The notes under the pieces are model-generated. The model saw only the letters and a program-made list of their open reading frames with translations, ran no database searches and was not told where the DNA came from. A stretch of DNA of 64,000 nt from Isoetes taiwanensis. Taxonomy: Eukaryota; Streptophyta; Lycopodiopsida; Isoetales; Isoetaceae. Every line of letters begins with the position of its first letter. Within the stretch, counting starts at the first letter, position 1. Positions 1 through 11,822 of this stretch are shown in pieces. The position numbers were made by a program, and so were the translations under genes. The stretch spans positions 2,170,307-2,234,306 of the forward strand of contig JAJEKV010000008.1 in the NCBI GenBank assembly GCA_021234155.1. Reading direction: 5' to 3'.

Positions 1-203
1 CGCTATTTTGAATTAGCGTTTCTGAGCAATGAAGATTCTTCTCTTCATTCTCCACTAAAACAAATAGCAAGTAACCACAAGTAAAAAAAATTAAATCTCT
101 TCATATCTGAAGATTTGGGTTAAGACGTGCCACACCTTATGGCCCATTCACCCAGATTGTTTTGTCCATCACAGATCCAGATATAGTAGTTAGCATCACA
201 GCC

Positions 204-3200
204 TTATTTAATATTGTCAACATCTCCAGCTAAACATCTTCGTAGCTCATCCATTCTTTGCTCAAGTGCCATTCTGGCATGCATGGACGAAGCGGAAGGC
301 ATAATTGGAGGCAAGGAAGGCAATGCACGAAGAGATAACTTTTTGCCATTCCTTAAACCAGTAATCCTTCCTCCCGTATAATTCATCACATCAAAATTTG
401 GTGGAGTGACGCGTTTCTGCTTAGGTGAATTTGCCATGAGCACCCTTGGTGGGGATTGCACTTCATCTGTGTCCCTTAGAAAGTCTGGAGTTTCTTCATC
501 TTCAATTGAAGGAGCTAACTTATGAACTGAACAAGCATCCAGGGGATTAGATCTTTTCAGAATACATGTAGGTGTCATTGGAGTGTCAGAGACATGCAAA
601 CTTGTCTGACAACTGAATGACATGAGTGGAGATATCGGGGGAAGCTTCTCAAAAATGGACTCAGATTCGTCAATACACCTGTTGTCGTCATTGGCTTGAG
701 AATCAGCCAACCCTACAACATAGATGAGCTTAAGAAAATATACACAGGAAAAAGATCAGCAGATGCAGGCAAGATTCAAAGTACCATTAATATATAAGTG
801 AGAAGAAACTGCAGATTTGGATCCACCATCTATAGGAATTCTTTTATCTGATGATCTTAACCGCATCGAATACCTGCAACATCATTCATTTCAAAAGAAC
901 ATGCAATTAGGAAAAGCAAAGTAGCTGCTTTCTTGCATCCTAATCCGATGCGCAAGTTTAATTAGCTTTACCAACAAATCCTTCAAAATCAGCGAGCATA
1001 TTCTCCTTATAAGATAGACAAAGATATTTGTATTATTTTGGCAGCTGTCAGAAAACTACTCGTTGAAATCTTAGATGAGATGCTTTAGGCCAAATAATCT
1101 CTGATATGATCACTTTTTTTATGCTATCTACCTTGATGAATCTGACAGATGCTTTATGTCTTCCTCCCCTTTGCGTCAAAGCCATGAGCTCTCATAGTTA
1201 TATCCCACTGACCATTTCTCTCTTCTATTTTCAATCAGAAACAGGTTATCTCTGCCTGCCTTTTGCAACATGAGCTGCAATGAAGGCTACCCCATCTATT
1301 CATTTTGAAGACAAATGAGACAAATATTATTGTGATATTTCTCTATAGATAAGTAGAAGATATCTCCACTACCATTAGAGGGTGTTGATTCAACACGCTG
1401 GCCAGGAAAACCAACCGTGGACCAACAATATAAATCTAATACTATTAACTGCCATAAAAGTTGCTGCCTTTTCCAGCACCAGCTGTTGCTTAACCTTGAC
1501 TGCATTGTACCTATGAAAGTGATTTTATCTACAGTAGTCTTTATATAATATAAACACGAATCGCAAGGAATGCTTACCCTGTAGATGGAGTTGAAGGTGA
1601 TACATTTTTGCTAACCATGACGTCAACAGCGTTAGACACCTTGAAAACTGTGGTTTGCATATGTCCTTTAGAGTTGAGGTCTGTGAAAAAGTTTGTGCTG
1701 CCGCTTCCAGTTTTTTTTATAGAACTGTAACTCTCAAAGACATCTTCACTGTGCGCTTCAATATCTTTCTCAATTTTCTGAGGTTCAGAGCCTGGAAGAA
1801 GTAGATTAAAACCATGATGACAGTTTTTGATGCACAGAAGAGATCCCATGCTTACCTCCCTTTCTTCCAAAAACATTTTTGCAACCATTGCATCTGCACC
1901 CATCAGAGCAGCCAACACCAGCCTGAAGCAGGAAATAAGATGAGCATTACATGTGGCCAACAAGAATCTGAGATACATTTTTAGTACCTGATAGCATTCG
2001 CAGTACTTTTTAAGGCATAGGGATTTCCTGCAGTTGCATCCATGTTTATGCCTGGCCGACGAAGATGTGTCGATGCTCTCATCCTGCTAAGACCATGTAT
2101 GCAATGAAATTGTTACCAACAAGACACGAACATAACACATTTAGGGTGCCTGAGACACCATGCCTTACATGGGCCCTTGGTATCTGATAAAAGGATCCAC
2201 ATAATGCTAGTTATTGTATGCAGTAGGATTGCCTGTATTGTAATTCATACATATATTTCAGATGCATATCACTCGACAACCATAAAAGATTTTACATGGT
2301 TGGTATTACTAGTATTGATACATAATGGACTAGGTGTTAAATTTATTGATACTTCATGTGATATTCATAAGCACGAGATCTATATATCATTAGGCATGAA
2401 TAGATTGCTGTGAAAAACAGATATTGCCACAGACTTGCAGCTCCATGTGGTCGAAATTCTGTGGGGTCTAAAATGGTGCCATTCCTCATTCACATTTTTT
2501 ATGCAAGCCATTGCCAGGATGAGGCCCCCAGAATTTTGACATCTTGCAACATCAAAGATGTCTATAAGGAGCGGTGCAGAGCCTAGCATCTACTCCAAGT
2601 TTGTTCAGGAAATCTAGATTGCATGCCAGATAAATATGTTTTATCGAAGTAAACTCCATCAATGTTTATGCATGACTGGGTATTGCACATATACCCAGTT
2701 AATTAATCTCAGGAAATATCGTTGCATAACATTTCTTCTAGTCGGAGATCAATGGCCACAATTCTACTCATAAGGTCCAGATACCTTCAGGTTCAAATTT
2801 TGCTGACATGTCTAATGGTCAAATCCTTTTTTCAGAAGATTTTGCATGAAAAGAACTGATTGCTTAGATTTGAGAACGCAGATCCTCATTCCACAAGTAC
2901 AAATGCATCATAATCTTATTCGGAATCGTATTCAAGCTAGTAGGTGCACGGTCCATTGTCGTAACTGACAAATGATGTGCCAGGAAAAAGGAATTTCAGC
3001 ACAGTACCAACTGGCCTGATTGAATCTAAATTTGCAGGGCTGTATCCCAAATTTTTTAGTTCGTGAACCCTCCCCACTTGAAGAAGCTCACCCTTGAGCA
3101 TGTGGACTGACAGATCTCTGATATGTACACCATACTCGTGCAGCAAATTCCCCACAAGGAAATCAACTATTACATCCCCTTAAACCTCACTCAATACCAA

Positions 3201-6146
3201 AAACAACCTTCATAACTCCTAGGTCTTTTCTTCTCAATTCTTAAAACCTCCGGTAAATTTTATGGCCATATTTCAGCTGCTTTAAGTGAATTGAGACAAT
3301 CGAAGCTTATAGAATGCAACTTGTGTAAAATCCATTCACCTGGATATGTTGAAGATCCTCTCAATATATCCTCTCCTGAATCATCTTATTTGCTCTAGTT
3401 CAAGCAATGAATAAAAATAAAGACAACAGATAAGAAGGATTGTACAAGCTCTCCTTTGCAGCTCCCATCTGATTGGCAGTTGCATTGGTGCATACCATGG
3501 TCAGAAAAGAAGTTGGACTTGGGTTATTATTTATGGTATCCCATCATTAGAACCTACAAGACACTCACCTTAAATGGCAGATTTTTCTATTACACATCCT
3601 GAGTCTCCCACCAAACCTGATAGGATTTTCGATCTTGTACCAAGCATGGCGCAATGAAAAAACTCAATCTAGCTCACACTGCCCTTTACGGTAAGCGCAA
3701 TCACACGCACATCATTTGTCTATATAAGCCATGGCACAGTTAGGGGGCACATTAGACACACGGCCTTGTTGGATTGATGACGCACTGTAAAGGAACTACT
3801 TACATGCAATGTAGCTGCAAAGGCTACACCCCCTTATCCATACTAATGCTCACAAGTTAAATTTCAGGATGTGCTCGTGTACTTCAGTATGGATCCCAAA
3901 TATTGGTTTAACACCACCAGCCAAAGAACGGAGTTTGAAAGAGCCAATGGATTCCAAATGAGCAGTGACCATTACTTGAATCTTTAAGCAGGGCATAACT
4001 ATTAAAGCTGGTTCAACATAAATTAAGCTACATGTGGCCCAGGGATGACGGTCCAAAGGAACTCCTTACAAGTATTCTCAATGTCATTGTCCTCCAACAA
4101 CTGAGACAGGTCGGGTGACCAGACCCAAAATTTACCACTCACAAATGCTGTGCGAGCTATGCAATATTTGCATGTATAATATTCTACAAAATACAAGGCA
4201 GATTTTATTGCTTCTTTATGTATGCAGACCTCTATCAGATATATATGCACTATAATATAGTCAGATGCAGAATATAGGTCTGGTCTCTCCACTCAGATGT
4301 AGATAATACCCTTGATGGAAAACTAGAACCAAAAAGCAATGGTCATATTGAGAGTATTTAATTGCTGGCTTCTAAAAGGTTAAAATGAGCATATGGCTAC
4401 GAAGAAGCTTTTGCATATTTCTTTCTGTTCTAGAGGGAATTTACAAGTGTTGCAAAGTGAGGACCCAAAGACAGGTTTTCTAGCTGTGGCTTATTGTTTA
4501 GCAGGAAATGCCTACAGTCTGTAAAATTTTGCTGGGCAAATGTGAACAGCTATAATGTGCATACCTGTAATGCTTATTTTAGGCATGCATAAGATATTTA
4601 TGTTTCTTTTGTACATTTATATGTAATCAATCATGGTACAGTTTGTACCAAGTAGAGCACTGAAAAGTGCGAGATGGCAAAAGAATTTATAAAATTACCA
4701 TCTCTGGAGTATGATCTTCAGTATGAACAATCTTTGGTGCAAATGCAAGAGGATTTCGAGATTCTATCTGTTGCCGCACTCCGAGAATTGTGGCTTTATA
4801 TTCAGGCTTGTTATTGCAGTCATAACACATACAAGAGTCCATACAGTACACTCCAGCTGCAAAGCACTCGCAGTAACTGTAAAAGACAAATGCATAAGTA
4901 CTATTTTAAACTATCTGGAGAAACATTTGGTGCCATTTTAAAGAGAAAAACATCCAGCCATGTTTCTTCATTTCAAGGACTGTGAAAACAAGAGGTTTAC
5001 TTTGAAAGAGAAGAATAATAGGGAAGTCATATTATAAGCTGATGACCAATCAATAAATTCATATTTCTTTCTATCTATCTATATTACTGATTAGCAAAGG
5101 CATACAGGAATACAATCCTGCATAAAAGTTCTTAAGAATGCTGGGTTGAATATCAATAATGAAAAGTAAAAGTTCTAAATTTATGCTGGCATTCTTTTTG
5201 GGGTGAGTTTGCATTTTCAACTGTCAAATAGAAGAAGTAACGATAGTTTAGTTTACACTTACAGCTTAAGACATTTAGATTTTTTGCAATTGCAACGCTT
5301 GCACCTGCCATCTGTACTTCCAGCAGTGGTTAACGGCTTTCTGTTCATTCATACATTTCAATTATGTAGTGCAATGATGCTTTGGAAAAAAAAAAGGAAA
5401 ACTAACGGCTCTGGAAACGGAATACCTTCTTTTCTTTGGACTATATTGATGGTACCACTATCTTCCTCTTCAGAATCTAAGAGCCTTTTCTTCCCTATCA
5501 GGTGAACTCTCTTTCCTGGTTCACTTTCTTCCACTGGCTGTATTCCAACAGTTACAGATTGATAACGTGTTGTGGATTGAAACAAACCAAAATGATTGCT
5601 TCCTGTGCCTTGCACCTCCTGACAATCAGTCTTTGTCTTTTCTACAACAGAAACAAATACTCCTCTTCCTGCACTTTGAGCAGAATCAAGGACAATGGTG
5701 GCTGACTTGTCATTTGAATTCAATGACTGGGGAAAACAAGTAACTCGCTTTGTTGATGCCAATGTCCCTACCCTGCCACTAAGACTATTCAGATGCAACC
5801 CAATGCCAGAAAGTATTCTAGGAGATTTTCGAGGTGATCTTCGAGGTTGTGGATTCTGGTGTCGAGTTGGAGAACTATTATTAAAACCATGTGTTGATTT
5901 ACTTGGTCTAGAACTTGGTCTAGAGCTTGCCGATACAGCATGCTCTTTATTCATAGGATTAGAATAGGCACCTCCATTTGTATATTTCAAGCTAGTACAA
6001 GCTCGCAATGCTTTACCATTAGCGTCTCCAATGACTGGGAAAGGTGCACTAGGTATATCTTCATTTACATTGTTCGAATCTAGTTCAGATGCATTGAAAT
6101 CTAGACATCTGCGATACTGACCACGTTGTTCAGCCATGTTTCTGAC
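204..6146 (-). CDS. Tesmin/TSO1-like CXC (CRC) domain transcriptional regulator, 8 exons
   Basis: CRC proteins bind DNA in the nucleus through two cysteine-rich CXC repeats joined by a conserved spacer; animal LIN54 and plant TSO1/TCX belong here and act in cell-cycle and reproductive gene control. I spliced exons 5426-6137(or 6146), 5263-5311, 4699-4876, 1988-2086, 1856-1922, 1578-1791, 785-873 and 204-712. All junctions are GT-AG, and the coding sum from Met at 6137 is 1917 nt, i.e. 638 aa plus stop, with one frame throughout. Seen in the protein: an N-terminal RRCLDF motif, [19 protein letters not shown] near residue 110, CXC1 ([18 protein letters not shown], about 242-277), the linker [16 protein letters not shown]2 ([18 protein letters not shown] then [16 protein letters not shown], about 329-362), and a family-like tail ([24 protein letters not shown]). 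An AG at 6147-6148 just before the first exon means an upstream exon is possible. The exon 1/2 junction was chosen because it keeps phase and gives [11 protein letters not shown]. Confidence 0.88.
1856..2086 (-). CDS. CXC2 exons of the CXC gene (1988-2086 and 1856-1922)
   Basis: The 99-bp exon opens after CTTAG with [19 protein letters not shown] and continues [14 protein letters not shown] before a CAG|GTACTA donor. A 65-bp intron follows, then the 67-bp exon with [20 protein letters not shown] before GGAG|GTAAGC. Together they make a complete second CXC repeat with all cysteines, so the DNA-binding module looks functional. Confidence 0.9.
2087..4698 (-). other. Long (2.6 kb) intron between CXC1 and CXC2
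   Basis: The intron runs from the GTAATT donor at 4698 to the CTTAG acceptor at 2087. I see no transposon ends, conserved protein or RNA gene in it. Short open frames occur on both strands, but none shows a recognisable domain. The other introns of the gene are 64 to 704 bp, so this one is clearly longer. Confidence 0.7.
4699..4876 (-). CDS. CXC1 second half plus [10 protein letters not shown] linker exon of the CXC gene
   Basis: This exon is not obvious as a frame of its own. Read on the minus strand after a TTTTACAG acceptor it gives [26 protein letters not shown] and then [13 protein letters not shown], the hallmark spacer between the two CXC repeats of the LIN54/TSO1 family. It ends ATG|GTAATT. 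The first base completes the Leu codon opened in the 49-bp exon 5263-5311, which encodes [15 protein letters not shown] and ends CT|GTAAGT. All zinc-binding cysteines expected for repeat 1 are present. Confidence 0.9.
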
Positions 6147-6148
6147 CT

Positions 6149-6533
6149 AGGAAGAAAACTTGAACCCGTTAGAAGAGATATCGGAACAAATGCAAATGAA
6201 GAGAATATCTGAAATCCTGGATTGAAGCAAAATACCCTAAGTTTACCATTGATCCATTCACTTTGTTAGAAGCATTTTCAATAAACCAAATGGCAGAGCA
6301 CGAGCTCAGATTGGTATTGCAATGTTGCAAAACATAGGAATAAAATGTTGTGCTGTGTCCATTTTTACCGGATTAAACGCTAATGCCAGGCGAACAACGA
6401 GGTGGGCGTGTCTTGGAATGCCCAACTCAGGATGGCATTTGCGGGAACATAACGTGAATCTTTCAGCACCTCTATAACAGTCGAGTTTGAGGGACCCGTG
6501 AACACCTTGTGGATATGACAGGTAAAAAAATAA
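6149..6533. other. Sequence upstream of the CXC gene, nothing recognised
   Basis: This is either the 5' untranslated/promoter region or a first intron of the CXC gene. No conserved coding segment was recognised on either strand. The stretch ends at the left terminus of the MITE at 6534. Confidence 0.4.
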
Positions 6534-7425
6534 GGAAACTACCAAAATGCCCCTATGAGTTTATATAATTACCAAAATGCCCTTATGAGTTTATATAATT
6601 ACCAAAATGCCCTTATGAGTTTCAAAATTACCAAAATGTCCCTGACTCAAATAAATATACAAATAAATCATCAATTTGCCCCTACACACCAAACTTAATT
6701 ACCAAAATACCCCTATACACTAAACTTAATTATCAAAATGGCATTACATACAAATTTTGATCAATCTACACCAAATTCTACCAATATGCCATATACATCA
6801 AACTTAATTAGCAAAATACCCCGACACAGTCTTGTTGTGACACTTACAAGGAGCCAATATTTCTTGCGGTTTTAGCGCACGTGATGCTATTGGAGGCATT
6901 ATCACCAGTCAAATGCAAACCTCTTGAATATCCAAAACCTAAACGCATGCGCATAGGAGAAGAAGATGTGAAGAATATCTTTATGGAAGGTGTAATGAAA
7001 GAGACACAACGGATACAGTTGTAGGGCTCCAATTTAGTGATGATTGTGACTTCTGTAACCTCTTTGTTGAATTTAAACTTCTATTCTTGAGGCATTTAGT
7101 ACAGATTGAGTAGGATAGGTATGTAGCATTTGATAATTAAGTTTGGCATATCGGGGTATTTTGGTAATTAAGTTTTGTGTGTAGGGCATTTTGGTGATTA
7201 GTTTGGTGTAGATTGATCAAAATTGATATATAATGGTGATTAAGAATGGTGTGTATGGGTGTTTTGGTAATTATGTTTGGTGTGTAGGGGCAAATTGGTA
7301 ATTTGTTTGTATGTTTATTTTATAAAGTGTAATTATTTGAGCCAGGGGCATTTTGGTAATTTTGAAACTCATAAGAGCATTTCGGTAATTACATAAACTC
7401 ATAGGGGTATTTTGGTAGTTTTCCC
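6534..7425. mobile_element. Mutator-like MITE with ~300-bp terminal inverted repeats
   Basis: The left arm (6534 to about 6835) and right arm (about 7140 to 7425) are inverted copies: both begin GGAAACTACC / GGGAAAACTACC and stay alignable for about 300 bp. The left arm holds three copies of a 30-bp unit (6541-6570, 6571-6600, 6601-6629) starting ACCAAAATGCCC. AAAAATAA lies on both sides (6526-6533 and 7426-7433), fitting an 8-9 bp target duplication. Long arms with subterminal tandem repeats are typical of non-autonomous MULEs; an 8-bp duplication would also fit hAT. The ~300-bp centre encodes no transposase. The element sits just upstream of the CXC gene. Confidence 0.75.
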
Positions 7426-7439
7426 AAAAATAATAATAG

Positions 7440-7954
7440 ACTTTTCGGGAAATCTTTAAATGACCATCAGATATTACTGAAAGTACCTTTGATTATTGAG
7501 TTGTCCGGAGGGCCATCAACATACAAAAAATTACAGGGTGGCATGAGATCATACGTGAAAGACAAGGTAGGCTCCATTCCATCCCTCGAGCCAATTGCGC
7601 CCAAACGTGGTGTACTTTTTCTTTTCCAGGAATGTAACAAGCATTTTTTGTTTTCCAGCCGGAACAAATTTAATAGATCTTTCTTGGTATGGTTCTTTTG
7701 CAAGCTGGCAGCATGCTCGATTTTGGTGGAGACAAAGACTGGGAGAAGCCTTAATGCGATTTCAGCACTCTATGTGTCTTGTGGATTCCTATTTTCGATT
7801 TCTGGATGGGGCAGTAGGCAACTACATCATGGCTAGATCATCAGCTAAGGCCAGGGTTGCTTGCGCTTCAATTATTTTGCTTTGGCCTCCTCCTGGTTTT
7901 ATAGAGTTAGCCAAAATCTGCGTTGGATCCCTCCTTCACTTGGGAAGTGGCCAA
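7440..7954 (+). pseudogene. Exon-like coding sequence of unknown function, cut by a gypsy insertion
   Basis: Two stretches read like spliced coding sequence on the plus strand. The first ends near 7565 with LSGGPSTYKKLQGGMRSYVK followed by DK and a GTAGGC donor. After TTTTCCAG at about 7652 a second frame runs through GTNLIDLSWYGSFASWQ, HARFWWRQRLGEALMRFQ and PPGFIELAKI up to the LTR at 7955. I do not recognise the protein. The flank beyond the retrotransposon (from 18967) does not obviously continue this frame. It could be a disrupted host gene or part of an older element. Confidence 0.3.
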
Positions 7955-9124
7955 TGTGACGCTCCTAGAATCTATACGATGCTCCCATTGTACAAATACA
8001 AGAATTCCCCTCACGTGGCGACTACATCGCCATGGTCGGGCCCTCCGTCATACTCGGACCACTTGGGATGCCCAAGTGTCCGGGCAAGGAACACGGAGGT
8101 GTCATTCGTCCCACGTCCTCTATGGGAATCCTATACAACGGAAGCGAACATACAAGTTAGCATACATCAACCATGCTCAAGATAATATACCACCACGAAG
8201 GGTGGCCCATCCATCATCATCAACGAACTGACAATACAACCTAAACATCATAAATAACCCATCATTAGCAAGGGCGCTACCTGGGCTCAGACTCCATGGG
8301 GTCAACTGACGGTCAGGGTCTCAAGATATCAGCAGACAGAAGTATAACATGGCGTTGGCTGGCATAGGACAATGGCTAGGGTAGTCCATTCCATCTGCAC
8401 GTCCTGTGCACACTTTGCAGATAGGCTGAATCATGCTCGGGCGTGGTTGTAGCCTTCCGGAGATGCAATCTCATGGATTCACCCTATGAGACTACTCCAA
8501 GTCCCATCTCCCTGAGTCCGATGAGGCAGGAAAGGGATGAATCCCCTCCAAAATCACAATGGTTCTATGGGTGTGCTAGAGGGTACGTGCCACGAGGTGC
8601 ACATGCATCCGTGCCCGACTTACCCCCCCAAATCTACGCAAAGTCTAAGATGTCCATATAGGCACATTTCCTGCGACCCGGAGAGGTGTCGGACCCATAC
8701 CCGCCGACACGCAATGGACCGACTATAAAGTCTAGCACACTGTAGGAGCCCTAGTAGCCACGCTCAGCAAGGCTCCGCCCCCACTTCACCAGTTGTGTCC
8801 GTTATTTGGTGCTGAACCACATCATAGCATCTACAGCCCGGTGATCTCTTGTGCACACGCCGCAATTATTGGTAAGGGTTCTAGCTAGAAATATCTCTAG
8901 TTCTAGGAAGCTTTTAGGTATCTACCCTTCCCTTAACCCCCAATACACGGAAGGAGCAGAAAGAAAGAATATAAACACCATCAAAGTATCCATCATCATC
9001 ATAATACATATAAAAGAGAATTTAACCATACCGTCTACTCAAAGAAGTGTTAGCGGAAATACAAGTTATCTAGAGACTAACCAGTCTTCTGGATGGATCC
9101 ATTATCATGAAAAGCCTCCATTTG
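7955..9124 (-). repeat. 3' LTR of gypsy element 1 (5' part deleted)
   Basis: It is homologous to 17577-18722 along its whole length and starts (plus strand) TGTGACGCTCC after the target duplication GCCAA. Compared with the 5' LTR it stops at about 9124, where the integrase-side coding sequence begins directly. The missing ~245 bp are the U3 start on the minus strand. Short frames inside the LTR appear in all three copies and are not genes. Confidence 0.9.
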
Positions 9125-10241
9125 AGTTCGGCGGGTCTGCTTATATGCGCAATCAAGAAGGGCTTCAGGGACAATCTCCAATTGATCCTCCGTCATCTCT
9201 AGAAGTGTTGATGTATCAAGAATCTCTTCTAGATCAGGGCTATACCTCTTGAGAAGACTGACATGGAAGACGTTATAGATCTTCAGATGTGCGGGTAGAT
9301 TCAATCGGTAGGCTTGAGCACCTATCCTCTCAGTTATCTCGAAAGGTCCCACCCATCTAGGTGCAAGCTTCTTACAATTGCCAATTTTAAGTTTGGCCTG
9401 CTTCACCTCAATCTTCAACCATACGAAGTCACCAACTTGAAATTCTCGTGGTGTCCGATGCCGGTCGACAAGGCTCTTTTGCCGAGCTCTAGCAGCTAGC
9501 AAATATGCTCAAACTTCTTCAACTAGTACCTGCATATCTGTAAGCAATTGTTGAGATACTTCTACTTTGGAAACCGGGTTATGCCATGTGTCTGGAGTGA
9601 GGCATCGATAACCATAATCAATCATAAAAGGAGACATCCTTGAAGACTCCTGTCTAGTGCTGTTATAGGCAAACTCCACCAAATGGATGTAATCTGCCCA
9701 TTGGGATTGCTTGTTCCAGACATAGTTACGTAGCATATCTTCAATTATGCGATTGGTACGCTCTGTTTGGCCATCCGTCTGTGGGTGATAAGCAGTGCTC
9801 ATAACCAGCTTAGTTTGAAATAGTGCTGAAGAAATCCTTCTAGAATGCACTAACAAACTTAGGGTCCCGGTCCGATATAATGGTACGGGGCATCCCATGA
9901 AGGCGAAATACCCCCTTGGTGAACAACAAAAGATATCCAATCGGCCGGTCAGAGTATGCGACATGGCAAAAAGTGTGCCATTTTGGAAGCTTGTCGACCA
10001 TCACCATTAAGGCATCAAAGCCCTTTAAGGTGCGCGGAAGCCCCACCATGGTAATAACTTCCCATTTTGCATTAGGCACATCTAAGGGTTGCAATTCCCC
10101 TGGGATACGCAACTGCTCTGCCTTTGTTTGCTGACATATTTGACATTGCTTAATATATCTGGCAATGTGTTTCTTCATCCTTGGCCAAAAATAGCTGGAG
10201 CGGATCTTAAAATAGGTCTTCATAAATCTTGCATACCCCAC
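9077..10241 (-). pseudogene. Ty3/gypsy integrase (zinc-binding, core and C-terminal parts)
   Basis: Integrase inserts the element's cDNA into the host chromosome. Seen in order on the minus strand: an HHCC-type N-terminus ending CQICQQTKAEQLRIPGELQP, core segments TMVGLPRTLKGFDALMVMVD and IISDRDPKFVSAF, then after a frameshift at about 9840-9960 MSTAYHPQTDGQTERTN (catalytic Glu region), and a C-terminal domain FQVGDFVWLKIE ... APRWVGPFEITERIGAQAYR. The first core Asp appears changed (TMVG where TDFV-like sequence is usual). The end of the frame runs into LTR sequence because of the deletion at about 9124, so any chromodomain is lost. Confidence 0.85.
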
Positions 10242-10409
10242 TATAGGACTGTTATGTGTATCATGGAGAATGAGTTTACGAGCTCCGGACGTCTCAGGAA
10301 CATATAACTTATCGTTGTAATAAAGGAGATCACCCTCCCTTTTTTAGTGGCGGAAAGTCTCCCTCTCCTTATCTGTTCTGGCTTCTTTGGATAGACTTTG
10401 CCATATCTC

Positions 10410-10703
10410 CTAAAATTCTGGATCTGCTGGAAGAGCCTGCTGTATCTGCTTACCAAACTCATTGGAGAGTGTGGATATGGCATTCCAATGCGTTCGAGTG
10501 ACTAATGGATGTCTGGATAGTGCGTCGACAACAACATTATGCTTGCCTGGCTTATAGATTACTTCAAAATCATACTCTTCTAGGAACTCCATCCATTGTC
10601 GTTGTCTCAAATTGAGGTAGGGTTGCGTGAAAATATACTGGGGTTGTCGTCTCCCGAGTAAGTAATGCCTCCAAATGCGCAAGGCACGCATGACAACAAG
10701 CAA
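10410..10703 (-). pseudogene. Ty3/gypsy RNase H fragment
   Basis: The frame contains LRIWRHYLLGRRQPQYIFT, LRQRQWMEFLEEYDFEVIYK and PGKHNVVVDALSRHP, the standard C-terminal half of gypsy RNase H and its connection to integrase. RNase H degrades the RNA strand of the replication hybrid. The upstream half (10703-10920, about YDSRKMNDAEQRYPTHDQ) continues across stop codons, so the domain is broken. Confidence 0.85.
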
Positions 10704-10919
10704 TTATTGGTCATGCGTGGGGTATCGCTGCTCTGCATCATTCATCTTTCGAGAATCATAGGCGATTACCCTACCTTCTTGCATTAATACTCCATCAGTA
10801 GCTATCTTACTAGCATCCGTGACAACCCACTTATCCTTCTAAGGGTCTGGCAAGGTGAGAACTGGAGTCGTTGTCAATTCGTCCTTCAATGACTGGAATC
10901 CGGCTTGGATCTTGTCCTT

Positions 10920-11789
10920 CTAATGTGACATCCAATCCCTAACCTTTTCATGTTTGGTTAGATCCGTAAGGGGTGCGGCCAGCTTAGCAAAATTCTTAAC
11001 AAACTTGCGATAATATCCGGCCAACCCTAGAAAACTGCGGACTTCGGACACATTTGTTGGAATTGGCCAATCCTTTACTACTTCAATCTTGGCTGGGTCT
11101 GTAGCTATCCCTTCGCTAGTAAAAACAATATGTCCTAGGTAGTCAACCTTGGTGGTTGCAAACCAACACTTGGAGAATTTGGCGTACAATTGGTGGCATC
11201 TCAGTTTCTGTAAGGCCAGCCAAAGGTGGCACTCATGGTCTCCTTGAGTTTTACTGTATACAAGGATATCATCAAATAATATGATGACAAAATCACCAAG
11301 ATACTCGCGAAGACTTCGTTCATCAGCCTCATAAAGGTGGCTGGAGCATTAGTTAGCTCGAATGGCATCACAGTGAACTCATAATGCCCATAACGTGTCT
11401 GGAATGCAGGCTTATGGATGTCATCTTCTTTAATGCGTATATGGTAATATCTCGAACGAAGATCAATCTTCGTAAAATACTTAGCCACCTATAACTAATC
11501 CATTAGATCGTCGGCACGCGGTAAGGCATATCGATTCTTAATGGTGTGCTTATTGAGTTGGCGATAATCAATGCACATTCTCAAAGTTCCATCCTTCTTC
11601 TTTACAAAGAGAATTGGGGCACCAAAAAGTTGACACATTTGGTCGAATGAAGCCCAATTTAAGAAGCTCCTGTAATTGTTTCTTGAGCTCCGTTAGTTCA
11701 GGGATACTCATCCTGTATGGAGCCTTACTAGTAGGCTTGGTGCTTGGTTCTAAGGTAATTTCACATTCCACGCCTCTAAAAGGTGGCAA
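10920..11789 (-). pseudogene. Ty3/gypsy reverse transcriptase, frameshifted
   Basis: The N-terminal palm starts at 11789 with PPFRGVECEITLEPSTKP and [20 protein letters not shown]. The next frame (11488-11201) has [20 protein letters not shown] and [20 protein letters not shown]. The catalytic box is readable near 11270 as FDDILVYS in a shifted frame. The thumb (11189-10920) has DYLGHIVFTSEGIATDPAKI and RSFLGLAGYYRKFVKNFA. All RT landmarks are present, but spread over at least three frames, so the enzyme cannot be made. Confidence 0.9.
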
Positions 11790-11822
11790 TCGATGAATTT
11801 CATCTGGAAAGAGGTCATGATA

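Noticed and set aside
5695-5967. Plus-strand frame opposite the first CXC-gene exon
   Set aside because: Antisense shadow of the exon encoding [19 protein letters not shown].
8443-8728. Open frames inside the LTR (repeated at 18054-18339), as possible genes
   Set aside because: They recur only because the LTR is repeated, are short, overlap in two phases and show no domain.
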